A DNA stretch of 64,000 bases from Sphingopyxis sp. (lineage in GTDB: Bacteria > Pseudomonadota > Alphaproteobacteria > Sphingomonadales > Sphingomonadaceae), in contig NVXM01000002.1 in the NCBI GenBank assembly GCA_002733865.1, positions 1-64,000 of the forward strand. The letters are read 5' to 3'. A model generated the notes under the pieces. That model worked only from the letters and a program-made list of their open reading frames with translations. It did not search any database and was not told the DNA's origin. The position numbers and the translations under genes were made by a program. Every line of letters starts with the position of its first letter. The stretch's first letter is position 1. Below are positions 19,583 through 27,859 of the stretch, in pieces.

Positions 19583-20410
19583 CTACCCCATCGTTACATT
19601 AGCGTTGTCGGACGTGGCGCGCACCGCGACGCACAATGTGCTGTCGTCTCCGCTGCCGTTGGCGGATAGTGCTGTGAGCCAAGCGGGAAGCGCGAGCAGC
19701 ATCTGGTCGAAATCGGCATGGGCCAGCTTGCGCAGCTGTCGCGCGGCATCTTCGAAACCCTGCGCATCACGAAAGCTCTTCGAGACCCCGTCGGATGCCA
19801 GCAGGAAGAAATCGGGCCAGGTGGCCTCATCGTCACGCCACAGGGTCGCGACACGAAAATGCTGCTCCGCCCTATCCTGGCACAACGAATAGGTTTCCTC
19901 TCCGACCAAGCCTTCGTCGGCGCGTAACGGTCGTTCGATCCGCCCGTCTGCAAAGCCGACCAGGACGTCGCCATCGCCGATCTGAAGCAGATGTGCTGTT
20001 TTCGTATCCGCGCCGACCGCAAGCAGCGTTGCTCCATATGGAATATAATTAGAATCCTGAAGCAGTGGCAGGTCAGTGTCGAGAAACGGGTGGGTAGTGA
20101 CATGATTGACGATCGATTTCTGCCAATATTTCACGATGTCACCAGCCAGCGAATCATCTGCTTCCGCATCGTCGTCGGCCGCATCAAGCTGCCATTCGAG
20201 TACGGCCATCGCACCGGCAACGGCAAGCTGCGCGCCGGTGCCTGACCGAAAATGCGGAGCAGACCCATGACCGTCGGAGATGGCCAGAATGACCCGCGGT
20301 GCCTTCACCCGGTCGCTAGGATATGCCATCGCGTCTTGATTGGGCATGCTGCGGCGAAGGTGCGCGCTGCCAATGACCGATGCGCCGCCGAAGGTCCAGC
20401 TCTCGCTCAT
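19583..20410 (-). CDS. PP2C-family Ser/Thr phosphatase
   Basis: 275 residues from the ATG that overlaps the kinase stop as ATGA, which marks translational coupling. PP2C metal-binding motifs are seen: 'SDGHGS' near residue 46, 'GDGDVLVG' mid-protein, 'ASDGVSK' and the C-terminal 'GDDST'. 'NQDA' near residue 25 matches the family's early motif. No membrane segment, so cytoplasmic. It should reverse phosphorylation by the kinase encoded just upstream. A start at 20437 would overlap the kinase by 31 nt and has no support. Confidence 0.9.
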   Translation of the reverse strand: MSESWTFGGASVIGSAHLRRSMPNQDAMAYPSDRVKAPRVILAISDGHGSAPHFRSGTGAQLAVAGAMAVLEWQLDAADDDAEADDSLAGDIVKYWQKSIVNHVTTHPFLDTDLPLLQDSNYIPYGATLLAVGADTKTAHLLQIGDGDVLVGFADGRIERPLRADEGLVGEETYSLCQDRAEQHFRVATLWRDDEATWPDFFLLASDGVSKSFRDAQGFEDAARQLRKLAHADFDQMLLALPAWLTALSANGSGDDSTLCVAVRATSDNANVTMG

Positions 20411-21762
20411 GTCGCCAACTCGGACAGTACGGTGCAAACAGTTTCCATCCGCGCGATGCCGTGCATCGTTTCGATCGTCACCCCCGGCGCAATACGCACA
20501 GCCTTGCCCGGATCAACACGGTGCGCGCTGCCGTCGTCAAACGCTACCCGCCAACTTTCTTCACTCAGGTTTCGCAGCCCAAGAAGATCGGGATGTTTTG
20601 GATGGGGTTCCACACGGGCCATCGGATCATCGACGTTAGCGGACACGCTGGTGGCAAGCGAAAGCTCGCGGCCCAAGCCAAGAGTGGTCAGGCTGTCGCC
20701 GCTGGATATGACGAGCGGGAAAACCATCGGTTCGCCGCAACAAAGGCACTTTTCAGTTGCTACCGGAGTCGCGTCACGGCGGTCAATGACATGTTCGAAC
20801 CCACAGTCCGGACATCCAACCGTTGCCGTCGCGATCATGCCCAGCGGGCCGCGCCACTCGGTTTCCAGCACCCGGGCTGCCGGATCGTGGAGCCCAATCG
20901 TGAACGCCCTTACGAACAACGCCTTCAGCCTATCGGGCAAGCTGTTCCACCGTGCCACTAGCCAGTCATGGTCGCCTTCCACCGGCCCATTCTCATCGTT
21001 GTTCGGATCGAAAAGGAACAGCGGTTCAGTGCCGTAGAGTCGATTTTCTGCCGCCGCGTTCATCACCCGAACTTCTTGCTCCCGCCGACCATCTAGCGGG
21101 TGCCAGCCAAAAAACGTGTAAAAGAAAAGCACCGCCATCGAGAACAGGTCTGTACGGCTGTTGGGCAGCATTTCCCGCCGGACCACTTCGGGTGCCATGA
21201 ACTTGCGTGTACCGTAAATGCTTGCATCGGCACCGTCGATATTTACATTGTCATTATCGCATATCAGGATCCGCGCGCTATCGGGATCGAGAAATATATT
21301 GCCGAAGTTGATATCTTGATAGCAAAATCCACTGGCATGGAGTTCGAGGAAATTATTGGCCAGTTTCATGCACACGTCAGCTCTCGTCGGTAGCGATAAA
21401 TCGAGCCGTCTGGGGGGTGGCGCGATGATATCCTGGATACTGGTGAAGTTCGACTGGCGCAGCGGCATGATGTAGCCAAAACCGGATCGACCGGGCACTT
21501 CTGCCAGATCAAGCGGCCACAGAAAGTCCTCTGTCGGCGCACCACGCCGGACCGCACGCTCCAGTCGCACTCGCAAGTCTTCGTCGGCTTCGATATAATG
21601 GGGATGATACCATTTCAGGGCAAAGGCTGTTCCTGCCAGCGATACGGCATATACCTCTCCTTGCCCGCCCGAGCCCAGCAGCTCACCGACCTGTCCACGC
21701 CTTCCATTTACGGTAGCGAAGGGCTGTCCTTCCGGTAGCGCGTGATCGGACAGCACGGTCAT
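20407..21762 (-). CDS. Atypical Ser/Thr kinase with zinc ribbon and FHA-like C-terminus (TerY-P type)
   Basis: 451 residues. Kinase domain about 20-290: glycine loop 'GSGGQGEVY' (30-38), Lys50 in 'ALKWY', catalytic loop 'YQDINFGN' with Asp150 and Asn155 where most kinases have HRDLKPEN, and 'DND' (169-171) in the place of DFG. An APE motif is kept ('FMAPE', 188-192). A zinc ribbon follows with Cys317, Cys320, Cys339 and Cys341/342, then a C-terminal domain (about 355-451) with 'HPKHPDLLGLRN...W' and 'DPGKAVRI', shared with the PrsW protein. First gene of the seven-gene operon. Activity is likely but the substitutions leave room for a reduced or specialised kinase. Confidence 0.88.
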   Translation of the reverse strand: MTVLSDHALPEGQPFATVNGRRGQVGELLGSGGQGEVYAVSLAGTAFALKWYHPHYIEADEDLRVRLERAVRRGAPTEDFLWPLDLAEVPGRSGFGYIMPLRQSNFTSIQDIIAPPPRRLDLSLPTRADVCMKLANNFLELHASGFCYQDINFGNIFLDPDSARILICDNDNVNIDGADASIYGTRKFMAPEVVRREMLPNSRTDLFSMAVLFFYTFFGWHPLDGRREQEVRVMNAAAENRLYGTEPLFLFDPNNDENGPVEGDHDWLVARWNSLPDRLKALFVRAFTIGLHDPAARVLETEWRGPLGMIATATVGCPDCGFEHVIDRRDATPVATEKCLCCGEPMVFPLVISSGDSLTTLGLGRELSLATSVSANVDDPMARVEPHPKHPDLLGLRNLSEESWRVAFDDGSAHRVDPGKAVRIAPGVTIETMHGIARMETVCTVLSELAT

Positions 21763-22074
21763 CGGCGCACCGAACCGTTGATGACTAGATCACTGCGGAA
21801 AATGAAGGCATTTCCAAGCAATATTTTAATCCCCTTACATATCGAAGCGGGGTTTCGGCTAAGAACGTATCAGAGCAATGAAGTTTTATTTTCATCGTCG
21901 ACCCTATGCCGGAGAAAAAGGGTAGAGCCAGCAGGAACATGTGCCGTCCGACAGCTAATTCCCTTGCTCCTCATCATCAAAAACGACGGAATATCGGCCT
22001 TCGATATTGCTATTCCATTCTGTCAGCTTTGCGGTTCTGGCGTCCAAAACCGGACCGACTGCTACCCACAAATC
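21763..22074. promoter_or_regulatory. Upstream region of the kinase operon, AT-richer, no gene seen
   Basis: 312 nt between the operon and the integrase remnant. No supported reading frame. A 7-bp inverted repeat AATATCG/CGATATT with a 5-nt loop lies at 21990-22008. The minus-strand promoter of the operon should lie here, but I cannot place its boxes with confidence. Confidence 0.4.
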
Positions 22075-22515
22075 TCAGCCGTTCGACCACCCGATCATCG
22101 GCCCGGTAATGTCATTGACCTTTACATCGCCGATATAGGGGAACGCATAAGCCTCCATCGTGCTTGCCCACTGACCTTCATGCTTGGCATTGCGCCAGCT
22201 CTTCTTGCTCGCGGCCAAGCCCTTGGTAGCGGCCTCCCTGAAGGTCGGGAAGCCCACGATCTTTCTCCTCTCGAACACCGGATTGAGCCCGATCTCTATT
22301 CAGGTGCGCACTTCGCGCGCTCTTTCTCTGGAAACAGCCAGACTGACCTTCTTTGCACTGCCCAAGCCAAAGTCACGGCGATTGCCGTGCCGCTGCACCC
22401 GGCAGACCCAACTTTTCCCGCCGCCAGGCTTTATCACCAAGTAGAGACCGTCACCGTCACTGATCCGTCCGGGTCTGGTTGCCGCCTTAACCGCGCTCGC
22501 AGATAATCTTCTCAT
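22075..22515 (-). pseudogene. Truncated, frameshifted P4-type tyrosine integrase
   Basis: From the ATG at 22515 the minus strand encodes an Arm/DUF4102-type integrase N-terminus ('ISDGDGLYLVIKPGGGKSW', 'DFGLGSAKKVSLAVSRERARE') that stops at 22300. The similarity resumes in another frame at 22278 ('TFREAATKGLAA', 'WRNAKHEGQWASTMEAYAFPYIGD') and stops at 22075. The catalytic domain with its R-H-R-Y residues is absent. This is a dead integrase beside the 3' end of tRNA-Ser, reading away from the tRNA, which is the usual layout at an island end. Confidence 0.88.
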
Positions 22516-22525
22516 AGCCCTGATA

Positions 22526-22547
22526 TTCCCACATTTGTTCCCACATT
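22526..22547. repeat. Two direct repeats TTCCCACATT, possible integrase arm sites
   Basis: TTCCCACATT occurs at 22526-22535 and 22538-22547, spaced by 12 bp, between the integrase remnant and the tRNA. Short tandem repeats here are typical arm-type integrase binding sites; function is inferred. Confidence 0.5.
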
Positions 22548-22661
22548 CCAAATCGCACACAGGTCGAAACCTGAGGACAAATGAGGATCCGCATCGCCCG
22601 ATAAGCCGCAGTAAACTGAGGGTTTCGCGGGTCATCTCAAGATGGATGAAAACATTGTAGT

Positions 22662-22751
22662 GGCGGACAGGGTGGGATTCGAACCCACGGAGAGCTTGCA
22701 CCCTCGGCGGTTTTCAAGACCGCTGCATTCGACCACTCTGCCACCTGTCCG
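22662..22751 (-). tRNA. tRNA-Ser(UGA), island attachment gene
   Basis: 90 nt including an encoded CCA. Acceptor stem GGACAGG/CCTGTCC, discriminator G, anticodon loop CTTGAAA (anticodon TGA), long variable arm as expected for Ser, and T-loop GTTCGAATCCC. Its 3' end faces the integrase remnant and the accessory region at lower coordinates, so it is the probable attachment site of the island. Confidence 0.97.
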
Positions 22752-22950
22752 CATAGCCTTCATCGCCGGGTCGCATGCGTCCTAGCGTTCCCGATTTCAA
22801 AGCGCAAAACATTTTGTAAATGCATGAAATAACGCGGCAAAATTTTGCTTTATCTCCGCTTTTGGGGCGAGCGGTTGCGTCCACGGGTTATTTAGGGATT
22901 CCCCTCCGACTCGCTTTGTGCGACAAAGGCCCGACGAAAGGGAAGTATTC

Positions 22951-23991
22951 ATGCGTATCATGACCGCTATCGCCTGCAGCGCTTTGGCTCTTGTTGGTCT
23001 GAGCACTGCAACACCGATGCAAGGCGCCAATGCACAAGCCAATGGCAGTTTCGAATCCTATCTCCAGGAAGTGCGCCAAAAAGCTATCCAACAGGGCGTG
23101 CGTCCGCAGACCTTGGATCAAGTGCTCCCCGGTCTTACCTATAATCCCAGGGTTATAGAGCTGGATCAGTCGCAACCGGGTGGCAGCCCGAACAGCGCGA
23201 TCCCGCCTTTCGCTCCCTATCAGGCGAGACATATCACATCCCAGCGGATTGAAAACGGCAAGGCTGCCTATCGTCGCCTGATTGCCAAGCTGATTGATGT
23301 CGAGCGGGAGACAGGCGTGCCGGGCCCGATCATCATGGCGATTTATGGGAAAGAGACCAACTATGGCTCCTATACCGGCAATTTCGATATCCCCAGATCC
23401 TTGGCGACATTAGCCTATGAGGGCAGGCGGCGTGCTCTGTTTGAGCCGGAATTGCTCGCTGTCCTCAAGCTTATCGATCAAGGGGTTCCTCAGTCCGCAC
23501 TCAAAGGCAGTTGGGCAGGGGCGATGGGCAAGCCACAATTTCTGCCTTCGGTCTATCTGCGGTTGGCAAAAGATGGCAGCGGTGACGGCTATGCGGACAT
23601 TTGGGGCAGTGAATATGATGCTGTTGCTTCGATCGCCAATTATTTTGTCAATTCAGGGTGGCGAAGGGGAGAGCCGTGGGGAATCGCCGTCAATGTTCCA
23701 ACATCACTCGATCGTTCATTAATAGCGAGCAAGATTGTCCCAACGCGGTGTCCCCGGGTGTTTGGTCGGCACAGTCAGTGGAAAAATATGGCGCAATGGC
23801 GATCTCTTGGCGTTGTTCCCGCGACAGGGCATGCTCTTAATGAAAATGTGATGGCAACTTTGCTCGAACCCGACGGGCCGGGCAACAGGGCCTATTTGTT
23901 GACCGGTAATTATCGGGTGATTCTGGATTATAATTGTTCGAATTTTTACGGACTAGCAGTGGGGTTGTTGGCGGATGAGATACGCAGTTAG
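22951..23991 (+). CDS. Lytic murein transglycosylase, MltB type
   Basis: 346 residues from the ATG at 22951, preceded by GGGAAG. A signal peptide ends near residue 29 (ANA-Q). The SLT_2/MltB domain carries 'YGKETNYGSY' with the catalytic Glu at about residue 135, and 'GSWAGAMGKPQFLPS'. It cleaves the glycan strands of peptidoglycan to 1,6-anhydro ends in the periplasm. The 3' end overlaps rlpA by 17 nt, and dacC follows, so this is a peptidoglycan-remodelling cluster. An upstream ATG at 22918 adds residues before a good signal peptide and is unlikely. Confidence 0.92.
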   Translation: MRIMTAIACSALALVGLSTATPMQGANAQANGSFESYLQEVRQKAIQQGVRPQTLDQVLPGLTYNPRVIELDQSQPGGSPNSAIPPFAPYQARHITSQRIENGKAAYRRLIAKLIDVERETGVPGPIIMAIYGKETNYGSYTGNFDIPRSLATLAYEGRRRALFEPELLAVLKLIDQGVPQSALKGSWAGAMGKPQFLPSVYLRLAKDGSGDGYADIWGSEYDAVASIANYFVNSGWRRGEPWGIAVNVPTSLDRSLIASKIVPTRCPRVFGRHSQWKNMAQWRSLGVVPATGHALNENVMATLLEPDGPGNRAYLLTGNYRVILDYNCSNFYGLAVGLLADEIRS

Positions 23992-24991
23992 ACTTGGGGT
24001 AATATCGACGGCTGTGGTGGCCTTGGCAGGGTGCAGTGGGTCGCGTGATTTTGGCCAGTTTCCGGACGGCTTGCCCGCACCCGGCGGTGCAGGCCGACCC
24101 GGGTCTGCTGCGGTGTCCGACTATCCACAGAAAATTGGTGCCCCCTATAAAGTGGGTGACACGACATATACGCCTGAGGATGTGCAGAGCTACGATGAAG
24201 TCGGCTACGCCAGCTGGTATGGCGAAGAGCTCTCGGGCAATCTTACAGCCAATGGCGAGCTGTTCAATCCCGAGGGCATCTCGGCTGCCCATCGGACCTT
24301 GCCATTGCCAACTTATGTCGAGGTCACCGCTCTGGATACCGGACGGACGATTTTGGTGCGTGTGAATGATCGTGGGCCGTTTGCCAACGATCGACTTATC
24401 GACCTTTCCTACGGTGCTGCCAAGCAATTGGGTATCGATGGCCAGGGCGTCTCGGGTGTCCGTGTCCGCAAAGTCAATCCCAACGAACAGGAACGGGCTG
24501 TGCTCCGGATGGGCGCTGCTGCGACGGAGCGGATCGCTACGCCGGATTCGCTGCTTTCGATTCTGCGGAAGAACCTTGCCAAGCTCCCGAAGCCATCGGC
24601 ACCCATCAAGCAAGCCGCCGCACCTATCAAATCTCCTCCGGCTATGGGCAAGGCTAATCGCCCCGTGCAATCGCCAGCTAGCGGGACCCGCGACGGGCGG
24701 TTCATTGTCGAGGGTGCCGGGCGTCCGGTTGCGGCAGAGAATAGTGTAGGAGACAATTATGTCGGCGGGATTCCCGGCTCCTACGCCGTTCAGGTTGCGG
24801 CATTCAGCAGTAAATCGCGAGCCGACACATTGGCGAGGAAAATCGGTGCCAAAGTAATGCCGGATGGCACCCGTACCATCTGGAGAGTTCGCTACGGACC
24901 TTATTCCAGTGAGGAAGAGGCGCAAGCAGGGCTGGCACAGGCGCAGCAGCGCGGTTATAGTGGAGCGCGCATATTGCGGGCGGACAACTAG
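23975..24991 (+). CDS. rlpA: RlpA-like septal lipoprotein with SPOR domain
   Basis: 338 residues. A lipoprotein signal with 'LAGC' puts the lipidated Cys at residue 20. The double-psi beta-barrel domain (about 72-160) has 'ASWYGEELSGNLTANGE' and 'VRVNDRGPF', with the key Asp of the lytic transglycosylase family. A Pro/Ala-rich linker leads to a C-terminal SPOR domain (about 265-338, 'YAVQVAAFSSKSRADTLARK'), which binds denuded septal glycan. It acts at the division site in the periplasm or outer membrane. It overlaps the mltB end, so the two are co-translated. Confidence 0.93.
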   Translation: MRYAVRLGVISTAVVALAGCSGSRDFGQFPDGLPAPGGAGRPGSAAVSDYPQKIGAPYKVGDTTYTPEDVQSYDEVGYASWYGEELSGNLTANGELFNPEGISAAHRTLPLPTYVEVTALDTGRTILVRVNDRGPFANDRLIDLSYGAAKQLGIDGQGVSGVRVRKVNPNEQERAVLRMGAAATERIATPDSLLSILRKNLAKLPKPSAPIKQAAAPIKSPPAMGKANRPVQSPASGTRDGRFIVEGAGRPVAAENSVGDNYVGGIPGSYAVQVAAFSSKSRADTLARKIGAKVMPDGTRTIWRVRYGPYSSEEEAQAGLAQAQQRGYSGARILRADN

Positions 24992-25029
24992 CTTTGAGTC
25001 GCTAAATATTGATTGGAATCTTGGCCTAA

Positions 25030-26172
25030 ATGAAAAAATATCTACTGGCGTCGTTACCGTTCGTCGCCCTATCATCCATGGTTGTTGCTGCTCCGAATTT
25101 TGAAACGGATGCACCGATCGCCTATATGACCGACCTGTCCTCGGGAGCTGTTCTGTTCGAGAAGAACGCAGACAAGCAAATCCCGCCTGCCTCGATGGCA
25201 AAAATGATGACCGTCTATGTTGCTTTTGATCTTGTCCAAAATGGCAAGCTCAAGCTGGACGACAAGTTCCGCGTCAATGAGGAAACCTGGAAGAAATGGA
25301 ACAACCAGGGCTCGACGATGTTTCTGGGTGTCGGCGACCAGGTCAGTGTTCGGGAATTGCTGCATGGTATTGTTACCCTGTCCGGCAATGACGCCTGTGT
25401 TGTCCTCGCTGAAGGCATCGCGGGGACTGAGCCAGCCTTCGTTCAGTTGATGAACAAGCGCGCCAAGGAACTTGGCATGTCCAAGAGCCGGTTTGGCAAC
25501 AGCAATGGCTGGCCGGATGAAGGAGTAACCGTCGTTACAGCCAGAGACCTGGCAAAACTGGCATCGGCAACAGTCAGCAATTTTCCGAAATTATACGAAG
25601 CATTCTATGGTCAGGACGCGTTTGAGTGGAATGGAATCACGCAGTCCAATCGCAATCCCTTGATGGGTAAAGTGGCCGGGGCGGACGGTCTGAAGACAGG
25701 TCATACCGAAGAAGCAGGCTATGGTTTTACCGGCTCAGCAGAACAGAAGGGGAGGCGGCTTGTGTCGGTTCTCGCCGGACTCGATAGCTATGGTGGCCGG
25801 ATCGCGGAATCGGTCAAATTCATGAATTGGGGCTTCAGGGCATGGGAGCCCAAGAAGCTTTTTGACAAAGGCACCAGAATCCAGAACGCCGAAGTGCAGC
25901 TGGGGGACAGCTCCACGGTTTCCTTGGTGGCCCCGAAAGACCTTTTTGCAACAATTCCGAAAGCGTCAGATGGCAATATCTCCATGAAGGTGACCTACAA
26001 CGGGCCGATCAAAGCGCCGATCGCCAAAGGTCAGCCCGTTGCAACATTGGTTGTTACAACAGCCGATGCCGGGCGGCAGATGTTGCCCTTGGTCGCCGGT
26101 GACGATGTTGGCGAAGCCGGCTTTTTTGACCGAGTCTGGGCCGGATTGAAATCTTTGCTCGGAATGGCGTGA
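25030..26172 (+). CDS. dacC: D-alanyl-D-alanine carboxypeptidase (PBP5/6 family)
   Basis: 380 residues, signal peptide to about residue 20 (VVA-A). Penicillin-binding motifs are complete: S55-x-x-K58 ('SMAK'), S118-G-N120, and K-T-G near 222. A C-terminal beta-domain ends in an amphipathic segment ('FFDRVWAGLKSLLGM') that anchors the enzyme to the outer face of the inner membrane. It trims the terminal D-Ala from pentapeptide stems. The stop overlaps the tmk start by 4 nt. The gene name follows family and order; dacA or dacF naming is possible. Confidence 0.92.
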   Translation: MKKYLLASLPFVALSSMVVAAPNFETDAPIAYMTDLSSGAVLFEKNADKQIPPASMAKMMTVYVAFDLVQNGKLKLDDKFRVNEETWKKWNNQGSTMFLGVGDQVSVRELLHGIVTLSGNDACVVLAEGIAGTEPAFVQLMNKRAKELGMSKSRFGNSNGWPDEGVTVVTARDLAKLASATVSNFPKLYEAFYGQDAFEWNGITQSNRNPLMGKVAGADGLKTGHTEEAGYGFTGSAEQKGRRLVSVLAGLDSYGGRIAESVKFMNWGFRAWEPKKLFDKGTRIQNAEVQLGDSSTVSLVAPKDLFATIPKASDGNISMKVTYNGPIKAPIAKGQPVATLVVTTADAGRQMLPLVAGDDVGEAGFFDRVWAGLKSLLGMA

Positions 26173-26798
26173 CCGAGGGGCGTTTCATCAGCCTCGAGGG
26201 TGGCGAAGGAACAGGAAAGTCGACCCAAGCCAGAGCCCTGGCTGCTGCGATTGAGAGCAGAGGGCATGTTGTCACTTTGACTCGGGAGCCCGGCGGAACG
26301 CCGGGCGCTGAAACTATCCGCGAACTGCTGCTCAGCGGCGGTGAGGATAAGTGGCATATGCGGACCGAAGCATTGTTGTTCGCAGCGGCCCGTGCAGAGC
26401 ATTGCGCCAAGCTGATCCGCCCGAGATTAGCGCGCGGGGAATGGGTCGTCTGTGATCGTTTCATTGACAGCAGCCGCGCCTATCAAAGCGTCAGCGGCGT
26501 GTTAAGCGACTCAGAGATCATGGATTTGCATCGGGTCGGTAGCAAAGGCCTGATGCCGGACCGGACGTTCGTGCTTGATCTGCCCGAAGCGGTGGCCTCA
26601 AAAAGAGCGGCAGCACGGGATCGCGGGAATAGTGACCGGATTGGAAGCCGGAACAGTGATTACCATCGGTCTGTTCTGGCTAACTTTCGTAAATTGGCGG
26701 CCGATGAGCCAGACCGCATTCGGCTCGTGGATGCATCGCAAAATGCAGAATCGATTACCGAGATTCTGCTGCAGAATTTGGACGACTTGCTGTCATGA
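26169..26798 (+). CDS. tmk: Thymidylate kinase
   Basis: 209 residues from a GTG that overlaps the dacC stop. P-loop 'GGEGTGKST' at 10-18, 'TREPGGT' for dTMP binding, 'DRFIDSS' (DRY/F motif) and an Arg-containing lid region near 145. It phosphorylates dTMP to dTDP in the cytoplasm. Its end overlaps holB by 4 nt, the usual tmk-holB pair. Confidence 0.95.
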   Translation: MTEGRFISLEGGEGTGKSTQARALAAAIESRGHVVTLTREPGGTPGAETIRELLLSGGEDKWHMRTEALLFAAARAEHCAKLIRPRLARGEWVVCDRFIDSSRAYQSVSGVLSDSEIMDLHRVGSKGLMPDRTFVLDLPEAVASKRAAARDRGNSDRIGSRNSDYHRSVLANFRKLAADEPDRIRLVDASQNAESITEILLQNLDDLLS

Positions 26799-27805
26799 CG
26801 TCATATCTGGGTCACGACAAACAGAGACAAATATTTCAGCAGTCGCTTGATCGAGATATGCTCCATCACGCGTGGATTCTTGCGGGAAATAAGGGGCTGG
26901 GCAAAATGGGATTTGCTCAGCAGGCCGCGCACTTTTTGCTCAATTCGCGCAACCGGCCGAACGGTTTTAGCGATCGTCAGGATGATGAAGCCGGCCATCT
27001 TCTCGCGGCAGGATCGCACCCCGACTTTCGGTTGCTGCGACGCGGTGCGAAAAGTGACAAAGAGGAGAAGAAGGCGCGTGATCAGGGCCTCGACGCGCTC
27101 GATGAACATGAACTGGCGCGCAATATAAAAGTCGATCAGGTCCGGGCTCTGCAGCCACTGTTCCAAAATCAGGCTTCCATTTCTGAATATCGCGTAGTGG
27201 TTATCGATGCAGCGGACGATCTGGAGCGGGCCGGTGCCAATGCGATTTTGAAAAACCTCGAAGAGCCGCCAAAAAACACGATATTCTTTTTGATCAGTCA
27301 TATGCCTGATCGGCTGCTTCCGACAATCCGCTCACGATGCCAGATGTTGCGCTTTGACCCGTTAAGCGATGAAGATATGCGTGCTGTGCTCAAGAAGGCC
27401 GCGCCCCGCCTCGTCGAGGCTGATTTGGAGGCGCTTGTTGTGGCCGGGGAAGGGTCGCCAGGCCGTGCCCTGAAATATGCCGAGGTCGGGCTGGCTGAAT
27501 TGGAGGGGATTGCGCGGGAAATCATTAAATCGGGCGACAAAAATAATCAGCTGAAAAGCGATTTGGCACGGAAACTGTCGCTGAAAGCCGCTACTCCCAG
27601 ATACCGAGCGTTTCTGGAAAGGGCCCCTAGTTTGATAGCCGAACAGATCAAGAGTTCTGAGGTGCCATGCTCGATGTGGAGCATCGAAAAATGGCGCGAA
27701 GCGCGTGATCTGGCCACAGCCGCGCTCCCAAAATCGCTGGATAACCAGGCCGTAATATTCCGCCTTGGTAGCCTGATGGGCGATATTGGTCGGGCTAACG
27801 ATTGA
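26795..27805 (+). CDS. holB: DNA polymerase III subunit delta'
   Basis: 336 residues. An AAA+ clamp-loader fold: degenerate P-loop 'GNKGLGKMG', 'VVVIDAADDLERAGANAILKNLEEPPKNTIFFLISH' (sensor and SRC region with 'SRCQML'). The delta' subunit is a stator of the clamp loader and need not hydrolyse ATP, which fits the poor P-loop. It overlaps tmk by ATGA. Confidence 0.92.
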   Translation: MTSYLGHDKQRQIFQQSLDRDMLHHAWILAGNKGLGKMGFAQQAAHFLLNSRNRPNGFSDRQDDEAGHLLAAGSHPDFRLLRRGAKSDKEEKKARDQGLDALDEHELARNIKVDQVRALQPLFQNQASISEYRVVVIDAADDLERAGANAILKNLEEPPKNTIFFLISHMPDRLLPTIRSRCQMLRFDPLSDEDMRAVLKKAAPRLVEADLEALVVAGEGSPGRALKYAEVGLAELEGIAREIIKSGDKNNQLKSDLARKLSLKAATPRYRAFLERAPSLIAEQIKSSEVPCSMWSIEKWREARDLATAALPKSLDNQAVIFRLGSLMGDIGRAND

Positions 27806-27859
27806 AAATAGAGATTTTGCCTGTTTACAAGCGGGGCCAATCCATCAAGAGAGACCGGC

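Noticed and set aside
21742..22506. Plus-strand frame of 254 codons
   Set aside because: It lies antisense to the integrase remnant and the operon leader; no family features and no ribosome site.
26795..27805. Idea that HolB is defective because its P-loop is poor
   Set aside because: Delta' subunits are known to have degenerate ATP sites, so this is normal for the family.
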